Shown piece after piece: positions 1 through 5,272 of a DNA stretch of 5,272 nt. The DNA comes from Paramuribaculum sp. (lineage in GTDB: Bacteria; Bacteroidota; Bacteroidia; Bacteroidales; Muribaculaceae): NCBI GenBank assembly GCA_029062075.1, contig JAIDQW010000488.1:1-5272 (forward strand). The letters are read 5' to 3'. The stretch's first letter is position 1; the number at the start of each line of letters is the position of its first letter. The position numbers were made by a program, and so were the translations under genes. Under the pieces are notes generated by a model, which saw only the letters and a list, made by a program, of their open reading frames with translations, was not told where the DNA came from and searched no databases.

Positions 1-1315
1 GCATAAGGTTTGCTGAGCGGGTAGTGTAGGTGACAAGGCGGAAGCGCGGACCGAAAGCTCCTATGATAATGCCTGCCACAATGGGTCCGCCGGCAAGTCC
101 GAGCCTGACCGGAGCTCCTACTCCCGGTACAAAAATAGGTATGCTGCCCAGTAGAAGTCCGACAACGATACCGATGAAAATGGCAGCAAGATTCGGGTCT
201 TTGAGAGCTGTAGTGGTGTTTCCGAGTACCTTTTCAACATTTTCAATAGCTTTTGCTTCACCAACAACAGTGAGCCTGTCACCGAGCTGAAGCACAAGAT
301 CGGGTCGTGCAAGCAGTGACACTCCGCTTCTGAGAACCCTTGAAATATTGATGCCATAGTTGTTTCTAAGTCTGAGAGAGCCGAGTCGCTTCCCGTTTAT
401 TTCCGGGCGTGACACAATAATGTGACGTGAAATAAGGGTTGAATCAATAGCATTCCAGTCAATGTCATCTTTGTTCCAATCGGTATGTTCCTGCTCTCCG
501 AAAAGAACAGTGAGTGCCGGCATATCTTTTTCTGTAGCGATAACAAGCAGTCTGTCTCCTTCCAATAACGGTGTGTTGGAAGTGGGGATACTGACCACTC
601 CTTGTCTCCACAATCGTGAGATAACAAATTTTGTTTGAATGTAGGAAGCCGCTTCCTTGACAGTTTTTCCAAAAATTGCAGGATTATGAATCTGGAAGGC
701 AGCTATGTATGCTCCCGAATGAGTTGTCTCCGCTACCGGCGGTGTAAGGTCAGGGGGCTTAACCGCAATTTTTCTTATCACAATAATTGCAAGAATCACA
801 CCCACAACACCGAGGGGATATGTAACAGCACAGCTTAGGGCGGCTCCGCTGGCGCTCTGTCCGAGCTGCTGAAGGGTTTGCTGGGCAGCTCCAAGCGAAG
901 GAGTGTTTGTTGTAGCACCGGCAACAATACCGACCATATCCGCCATCGGTATATTCATTGAGATTGAAAACCCGATAGCCATAAATGTGCCGAGAAGAAC
1001 CACCGCCAACCCAATCAGATTCAGTTTAATGCCCCCGGTTCTGAATGAACTGAAAAAACCTGGTCCAACCTTCAGTCCTAATTCATAAACAAACAGAACC
1101 AGTCCGAAACTTTCAGCATAAGATAGCATTGCGGGATCAATTGACAGCCCGAAATGTCCGGCAAGGATACCCGCGAAGAAAACCCATGTGACACCAAGAC
1201 TGACTCCCCAGAAGTGAATTTTACCGAGTCCGAGCCCAACTGCAATGATGACGGAAATAACCACTACCGCCTGTAATGGCGAATGCTCGAAAAACACTGT
1301 CTGCAACCAATCCAT
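1..1315 (-). CDS. AspT/YidE/YbjL-family putative transporter, 3'-truncated by window edge
   Basis: The reading frame starts at an ATG at 1315-1313 and stays open for 438 codons to the left edge, so the C-terminus is missing. Seen: hydrophobic segments near residues 17-34, 35-57, 64-82, 99-121, 126-140 and 156-180; a soluble region 185-370; then hydrophobic segments again from 375. The first membrane block carries GLKVGPGFF (80-88) and TTNTPSLGAA (135-144). The soluble part holds two similar domains, about 199-273 and 292-366, each with the LxxGDRL pattern (LLEGDRLLV, VLQLGDRLTV) of RCK_C/TrkA_C domains. The second membrane block contains GAPVRLGLAGGP (400-411). This order, membrane block, two TrkA_C, membrane block, is that of the aspartate:alanine exchanger superfamily (AspT, E. 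coli YidE and YbjL, about 550-560 residues), so roughly 115 residues are probably missing. Inferred role: inner-membrane exchange or efflux of a small anion such as an amino or dicarboxylic acid, perhaps ligand-gated through the TrkA_C pair; substrate unknown. It begins 19 bp after the lipoprotein stop, with no Shine-Dalgarno motif or terminator between, so co-transcription is likely. Confidence 0.93.
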   Translation of the reverse strand, partial: MDWLQTVFFEHSPLQAVVVISVIIAVGLGLGKIHFWGVSLGVTWVFFAGILAGHFGLSIDPAMLSYAESFGLVLFVYELGLKVGPGFFSSFRTGGIKLNLIGLAVVLLGTFMAIGFSISMNIPMADMVGIVAGATTNTPSLGAAQQTLQQLGQSASGAALSCAVTYPLGVVGVILAIIVIRKIAVKPPDLTPPVAETTHSGAYIAAFQIHNPAIFGKTVKEAASYIQTKFVISRLWRQGVVSIPTSNTPLLEGDRLLVIATEKDMPALTVLFGEQEHTDWNKDDIDWNAIDSTLISRHIIVSRPEINGKRLGSLRLRNNYGINISRVLRSGVSLLARPDLVLQLGDRLTVVGEAKAIENVEKVLGNTTTALKDPNLAAIFIGIVVGLLLGSIPIFVPGVGAPVRLGLAGGPIVAGIIIGAFGPRFRLVTYTTRSANLM

Positions 1316-1334
1316 AACCAAAATGAAAGAAGTG

Positions 1335-4300
1335 TTATTTTTCTCTCACAGGACGAATATGTCTGGCTCCGGCAGACCATCCGAATCCGGACGCCGGTCG
1401 TGGGTCGGTAGCCTCCTGCGCGGTCGGGCCGTTAGCACCGAGCTGTGCACCGGGGGATGTTGAAAATTGTCCGGTAATATTAAAAATGGATCCACCAATT
1501 ATATCACCCTTCGGACCGCTGCCGCTAAAGATGCTAATATCTGCGGTCCAGAGCGAACATGTATTTCCAAAAAGAATTTCCTCCATCGGGAAGCAGTAAC
1601 GCATGTCCGGGTATCCGGGTCGCACCAGTTCTTCAATTCTATCGCACTGGGGGGCGCGCTCGGAGTTAATCTGACTGTCTCCACCTCCACCGATACGGCT
1701 TGAGAGGTAAGGCATACCCGGTAATTCAAGACCAAACTGTGCGAATACATATTTACCGTATCCAAATCCGGTCAGGTCATTTCCGCTAAATATCATAACC
1801 CATGAGCCATCACCATCAGTTTGATTGATTTTATCAAAAGCACGGTTTGGTGGCACCATGAAATCCGGAGGGCATGGATCATAAACCGATTTTATAACCT
1901 GATGCTGCGCCGATCCGTCTATTTCATCAAGATATGTGGTGGAATTCTGCCCGATACACCATAAATCATCGAAACGGTCGTAGTCAGTAGCAAGGATACC
2001 GTTTGTTCCGTTGAAATGCCCCATAGGTCGTATTGGCTGGTTTGCCAATGTAACGGGAACAAATGACGGATTGCTGACTGAGGTGTATTTACCTTTCCAC
2101 CAAGTAGTATAGTAGTCTGCATCGGTAGTACCTTCCCATGTCTTACCGTCTTCATGCAAGACAGCATTATAGTCGCACAGGAGTGGCCATGGAATACGGT
2201 GGGATTGAGCCATTGTAAAGTTCCCATAGTACCAGTAGCCTTCATCAATCGAGTGCCCGTCTGAGGTAAGGTCAGTATTGTCAAAGAGCCAGCGGTAGCT
2301 GTACTTTCCCGGTACAACCTCGGGTGTGACAAACGAAGCGGGGAACGGCATGTGGATTGTTCGCAGCAAAGCATCTTTACGCCCCCAGTTATAATAAGGT
2401 GCATATCCGGAGTGCGATGCAAGATAGTGATCCTGAGATATACGATACTTATTCTTGGTAGTAAACTTACCGGGCGCCTGTACATCAGGTTTCTTATCAT
2501 GCACCTTACTCGGTTGAATTATAGCTTTTCCTCGATTTTGAACAGGCCGCCAGTAAATGGTGCGTCGTGGACCGCTCTCCAGATCCTCAGCATGTACCCA
2601 TCCGAGATTAATCTGCATGAAATCATATACTTCACCGATGTTGTTCGGTATCTTAATAGTGCCTTTTGTCTGATTCTCAAGCATGAGTGATGGGTCATAG
2701 GGGTCATAGTCGGTGGTCCATATATGCCAGCTCCACATTATATCACCCCTTGTGTCTCTGATACACACGGTGGTATTGCCTTGCCCGATGAATGCCGAGT
2801 CAACATATATTGTAAGATAGTCATCGCTTAGGTGAACCAGCTGAACGGCATGTTTAATGTTAGTGGTTATAATGCCGGCATCTTTAATTGTGGCAGTATT
2901 CTTAATGTATGGTTGAGTAATCGGCGTGTTGTCCAGATGAGTCATGAACGGATAATCCCCGGCATTGTTAATCTGTCCGTTCCAAGCCTGTGGGTTTGGT
3001 GCACAGTTCTTAATACCGTTACCATAAACAAGGGGGATGTTATAATATCCGGGATTGTTGACGATATAGCTGTTTGCTGTTGACACAGTTTCATCCGGTC
3101 TGTTAGCCCATATTCCGGCAAGATTTACCGGTTGCTCCACCGAACCGAGCATCTCGGCAGTTCTGAGAGCATGAGTGTGTGGATTAGATCGCAATGCGTC
3201 CTGCGGTCCAACTGTCACATGTCCCCAGCATGCAAAGTCTTCAAGATGATTCTCGAAGTATGTCACGAAAGCATTGACATCAGTTCCGTATGCACTGTAA
3301 TCATACTGATTTGGACGGAAATCTTTTTTCGAGTCGGCGGGGATATCATAGGTGACCTCCACCCAGCTTGGCTTATTCACTTCCATACCGTCACGGTCGT
3401 AGAACACAGGAGTCCAGGGTATTGGAACAATCTTGCGGATATTTCCGGCTTTGTCGTAGTATTTTGCGTAGCTCACAACGGTCTTGTCATCGAAACCGCC
3501 AACGTAAGGATAAAGCCCACCCTCTTTAACGAGCTTGAGAACATATTCAACATCATAGGTTGTGATTACGTAGGTGTATATAACGCCCTGATCCCACTTA
3601 CGCTGATTTCCTTCATCGTCCTTGCCGCCAATTTTACCACGCATTATAATCTGTTCTTCACCGTCCCAGAACTCTGCTTCAATATATGCTGTTTCGGGAA
3701 GATCTTGCGGCATCAGCATAAACATTCGGTCAGGGTCGGTCACGCACCAGAATTCATCCCCTCCTTCAAGGCTCCATTGAGAAAGATCCGGAGCACGGTC
3801 CTCTGCATACAAATCCACTCCTTTATCTTTGAGGTTATACTCTGAAGTGGCTTCGCCAAGTGGAGTCCAAGTGCCTTTTTCAATTTCCTGATCTTCTGCC
3901 GGATTGCCACCGTTGATATTCGGATTGGAGAAATCCTCGCGGTCGGTGAGGTCGTAAGGCTTTAATGAGTACTTATATCTGCCGCTACCGTAAATGCCGC
4001 CGATAGTGATTCTGGTGAGTTTCGCTGCCATATTCTGGTCATCGACAAGAAACCGTACTCCGGAGAGAATGTGGTCAAATTTCAAGGGCACTGTGCGTCG
4101 ATAGTTTGCCGGTGCAGTTACGGTTATTCCTCCGAGGTCTATCTGGTCATCAACGTCTTCGGCAATCGTGTATTCAAACTGCGGTGTGCCGTCCTCGTGG
4201 TCATCAGTAGTACTAAGTCCGGGTGTGCCGAAAGGAGCGTAGGCATAGAATCTTATGGAATTGTAGTCGTTTGTCCACACATTCCAATAGTAATTGTTTT

Positions 4301-4958
4301 CGGTAGTTTTCCATCTGTTGCCCTCACGCACCACAAGCTCGTTGTCAATAGTCTTGAACTGGTGGAGTTTATAGGAGAAGTCATCTTCAAAACATATAGC
4401 CGACACTCCGATCTTGGAATAGAAATCGGTAATATTGCTGTTGTCAACAATAGTTGAACGGCTGTCGGCATAGCGAGCCTCCTTGCCGAGAGCCCGAAGT
4501 TCGTTGACCGCCTGGTCTGTAAATTCGGTAGCGAAAACTCTGAGTCTGCCATATCTGTCAGACGAGCTCTGTACGTCAAGCGGGAGGCTATATGTGCCTG
4601 GGATAGGGTATCTTGTTACACCTTTATCCGCATTGTCGGGATCCACATAATTGGGGTTATATGGATTTCTGGTAGTTATAACAGGCTCATAATGCTTGTT
4701 TTTTTCAATGATAAGATCAGGATAAGGCACATTGTCATCATCCAGAATGGCGAGATCACTCCAGTCTTCAAACTCAATTTCTCCGGCACGGGACAAGTCT
4801 TTCCATACGCTTGTCTCGTTCCGCACAAGAAACCGGACATCTTCAGTTTCCTCAAGCTCATCCCTTTCAGGCAATATACTTGCATCACGGCATGATACGA
4901 GCAAAAGCGCAAGCAGGATAACTGTATAATATTTAATCGTTTTAACCTGAAACGTCAT
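1335..4958 (-). CDS. giant fimbrillin-like surface lipoprotein (1207 aa)
   Basis: Seen: a lipoprotein signal peptide, with Lys at 6 and 9, a hydrophobic core 11-20 and lipobox LVSC with the lipidated Cys at 23, followed by an acidic linker 31-40. This fixes the start at 4958. Residues of about 40-475 look like a Bacteroidales fimbrillin fold (Mfa-like/FimA-like): HILSGVRFLV (296-305) followed by ITIGGIYGSGRY (317-328), then FMLMPQDLP (413-421), an acidic strand with IEAEFWDG (426-433), and a closing WDQGVIYTYVIT (455-466). Residues 495-535 (PIPWTPVF...PSWVEV) resemble a small Ig/BACON-like domain. Residues 627-755 hold the module TANSYIVNNPGYYNIPLVYGN...MWSWHIWTTDYDPY, familiar from large Bacteroidales fimbrillin-like proteins (some annotated DUF4906), followed by YYNWGRKDALL (855-865). 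The C-terminal part has VYDPCPPDFMVPPNRAF (1025-1041) and ends WSAGARHIRPVREK, as in FISUMP-like C-termini. It is far longer than a typical fimbrillin (300-500 aa). Inferred role: outer-membrane lipoprotein exposed on the surface, perhaps a tip or accessory adhesin or a stand-alone adhesin; ligand unknown. No fimbrial anchor or assembly gene is visible nearby. Module assignments are from motif memory, not a search. Confidence 0.93.
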   Translation of the reverse strand: MTFQVKTIKYYTVILLALLLVSCRDASILPERDELEETEDVRFLVRNETSVWKDLSRAGEIEFEDWSDLAILDDDNVPYPDLIIEKNKHYEPVITTRNPYNPNYVDPDNADKGVTRYPIPGTYSLPLDVQSSSDRYGRLRVFATEFTDQAVNELRALGKEARYADSRSTIVDNSNITDFYSKIGVSAICFEDDFSYKLHQFKTIDNELVVREGNRWKTTENNYYWNVWTNDYNSIRFYAYAPFGTPGLSTTDDHEDGTPQFEYTIAEDVDDQIDLGGITVTAPANYRRTVPLKFDHILSGVRFLVDDQNMAAKLTRITIGGIYGSGRYKYSLKPYDLTDREDFSNPNINGGNPAEDQEIEKGTWTPLGEATSEYNLKDKGVDLYAEDRAPDLSQWSLEGGDEFWCVTDPDRMFMLMPQDLPETAYIEAEFWDGEEQIIMRGKIGGKDDEGNQRKWDQGVIYTYVITTYDVEYVLKLVKEGGLYPYVGGFDDKTVVSYAKYYDKAGNIRKIVPIPWTPVFYDRDGMEVNKPSWVEVTYDIPADSKKDFRPNQYDYSAYGTDVNAFVTYFENHLEDFACWGHVTVGPQDALRSNPHTHALRTAEMLGSVEQPVNLAGIWANRPDETVSTANSYIVNNPGYYNIPLVYGNGIKNCAPNPQAWNGQINNAGDYPFMTHLDNTPITQPYIKNTATIKDAGIITTNIKHAVQLVHLSDDYLTIYVDSAFIGQGNTTVCIRDTRGDIMWSWHIWTTDYDPYDPSLMLENQTKGTIKIPNNIGEVYDFMQINLGWVHAEDLESGPRRTIYWRPVQNRGKAIIQPSKVHDKKPDVQAPGKFTTKNKYRISQDHYLASHSGYAPYYNWGRKDALLRTIHMPFPASFVTPEVVPGKYSYRWLFDNTDLTSDGHSIDEGYWYYGNFTMAQSHRIPWPLLCDYNAVLHEDGKTWEGTTDADYYTTWWKGKYTSVSNPSFVPVTLANQPIRPMGHFNGTNGILATDYDRFDDLWCIGQNSTTYLDEIDGSAQHQVIKSVYDPCPPDFMVPPNRAFDKINQTDGDGSWVMIFSGNDLTGFGYGKYVFAQFGLELPGMPYLSSRIGGGGDSQINSERAPQCDRIEELVRPGYPDMRYCFPMEEILFGNTCSLWTADISIFSGSGPKGDIIGGSIFNITGQFSTSPGAQLGANGPTAQEATDPRPASGFGWSAGARHIRPVREK

Positions 4959-4987
4959 AATAATTGGTCGTGTTGTTTTATAGCGTA

Positions 4988-4995
4988 CAAAGTTA
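4988..4995 (-). promoter_or_regulatory. Bacteroidota-type -7 promoter box for the lipoprotein gene
   Basis: Read on the minus strand the site is TAACTTTG, a full match to the Bacteroidota primary-sigma -7 consensus TAnnTTTG. It ends 29 bp before the lipoprotein ATG, which would give a leader of roughly 20-25 nt. It is the only match in the gap between the beta-galactosidase stop and the lipoprotein start. No convincing -33 TTTG/TTG lies at the usual distance upstream; that region is simply A/T-rich. The box is therefore good but the promoter is only half supported. Confidence 0.55.
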
Positions 4996-5069
4996 ACGAT
5001 AATTTTTCTACATTATTATAATGATTTCAGAAAAAGATAGTTGAAAAGGCAATTATAGACGTGGATATG

Positions 5070-5103
5070 AAAAAAAATACGGATACCTATAAGGGTACCC
5101 GTA
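5070..5103 (-). terminator. Rho-independent terminator of the beta-galactosidase gene
   Basis: On the minus-strand transcript a 10-bp stem forms between 5103-5094 and 5087-5078 (UACGGGUACC with GGUAUCCGUA, one G-U pair), closing a six-base loop (CUUAUA). It is followed at once by eight T residues (5077-5070). The G-U pair exists only in the minus-strand RNA; in the opposite direction the same position is an A-C mismatch, and no T run follows the stem on that strand. The hairpin starts 24 bp after the beta-galactosidase stop codon, the usual position for an intrinsic terminator, and separates that unit from the lipoprotein gene. Confidence 0.9.
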
Positions 5104-5127
5104 CTTGAATGAGTTTATGTGGAGAAT

Positions 5128-5272
5128 TTATGGAATAATATTCTTTACCGGTTTCATTATAAATGTGAATGAATAGTCACCGTAAGGCATTAGGTATTTT
5201 TCCATTGGAATAGCTCCCCAGCTGTCAATGCAACCGAGTCCCATCTGCTGCTTGTCTATCAGCAAGTTAGTG
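5128..5272 (-). CDS. GH2 beta-galactosidase (LacZ-type), C-terminal 47 residues only
   Basis: The frame enters at the right edge and ends at a TAA at 5130-5128. The 47 visible residues contain DKQQMGLGCIDSWGAIP, then a Pro/Tyr-rich stretch YLMPYGDYSFTFIMKP. This matches the last strand-loop-strand of the LacZ small-chain domain (Bgal_small_N, domain 5), where E. coli LacZ has HMGIGGDDSWSPS. The Trp in DSW (codon 5220-5218) aligns with E. coli LacZ Trp999, which lines the active site, so the end of the protein appears intact. Family knowledge: these enzymes hydrolyse terminal beta-galactosides; in Bacteroidales they are usually about 1000-1100 aa, often exported, and take part in glycan use. 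The catalytic Glu residues, the signal sequence and the true substrate lie outside the window, so a beta-galactosidase rather than another GH2 activity is inferred from this tail alone. An intrinsic terminator follows. Confidence 0.85.
   Translation of the reverse strand, partial: TNLLIDKQQMGLGCIDSWGAIPMEKYLMPYGDYSFTFIMKPVKNIIP

Larger units (their letters stand above)
4959..5127. other. intergenic region between beta-galactosidase and lipoprotein genes
   Basis: This 169-bp gap is the only sizeable non-coding stretch. It holds the terminator of the upstream gene and the -7 box for the downstream gene. The remaining 5000-5069 is strongly A/T-rich without a recognisable operator, inverted repeat, small RNA or small reading frame. 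Just ahead of the lipoprotein start the minus strand is A/T-rich (ends CCAATTATT before ATG) with no Shine-Dalgarno motif, as is normal for Bacteroidota. Confidence 0.7.

Noticed and set aside
397..672. 91-codon minus-strand frame, and a similar one at 118-357
   Set aside because: Both are out-of-frame shadows of the AspT-family transporter, whose frame runs unbroken from 1315 to the left edge and shows the expected family motifs.
1919..2500. 193-codon open frame on the minus strand, out of frame with the lipoprotein
   Set aside because: It overlaps the same strand in another frame, and its translation is irregular with no family resemblance. The lipoprotein frame is continuous across it, so no frameshift needs explaining.
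3132..3845. 237-codon open frame on the plus strand
   Set aside because: It lies wholly antisense to the lipoprotein gene, whose protein has clear domain motifs across this stretch. The antisense translation has no recognisable motif or low-complexity-free domain pattern, so it is a shadow frame.
1335..4958. SusD-like glycan-binding lipoprotein, suggested by the neighbouring beta-galactosidase and the lipobox
   Set aside because: The protein is about twice the length of SusD proteins, lacks the SusD helical TPR-type N-terminal pattern, has fimbrillin-type beta motifs, and no SusC-like TonB-dependent receptor adjoins it. The terminator also separates it from the glycosidase.
5079..5102. The inverted repeat as a possible operator or bidirectional terminator
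   Set aside because: The T run is present on the minus-strand side only and the position just after the beta-galactosidase stop fits a one-way terminator. The only other gene end nearby does not converge on it.

Overview
The window looks like a piece of a Bacteroidales chromosome, possibly a gut lineage such as Bacteroides or Muribaculaceae. Three things support this: a very large lipoprotein of a fimbrillin-like type known essentially only from Bacteroidota, a TAnnTTTG-type promoter box, and start codons preceded by A/T-rich sequence rather than a Shine-Dalgarno motif. The genus cannot be fixed from the sequence alone. All genes found lie on the minus strand, so transcription runs from high to low coordinates.

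Layout in transcription order. (1) 5272-5128 is the last 47 codons of a glycoside hydrolase family 2 (LacZ-type) beta-galactosidase; the rest lies beyond the right edge. (2) 5103-5070 is a clear intrinsic terminator closing that transcription unit. (3) 4995-4988 is a Bacteroidota-type -7 promoter box, 29 bp before the next start codon. (4) 4958-1335 is one 1207-residue lipoprotein. Its N-terminal half resembles a fimbrillin (FimA/Mfa1-like), and its C-terminal 700 or so residues carry modules typical of large Bacteroidales surface proteins, ending in an RPVREK tail. (5) 1315-1 is the first 438 codons of an AspT/YidE/YbjL-family membrane transporter with two cytoplasmic RCK_C/TrkA_C domains. 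It has no stop codon inside the window; its 3' end lies beyond the left edge.

The beta-galactosidase is insulated from the rest by the terminator and the new promoter. The lipoprotein and the transporter are only 19 bp apart with no terminator between them, so they are probably co-transcribed, although no functional link between them is obvious. I see no RNA gene, insertion sequence, CRISPR array, prophage gene or clear new system. The most unusual item is the giant composite lipoprotein and its pairing with an AspT-type transporter.
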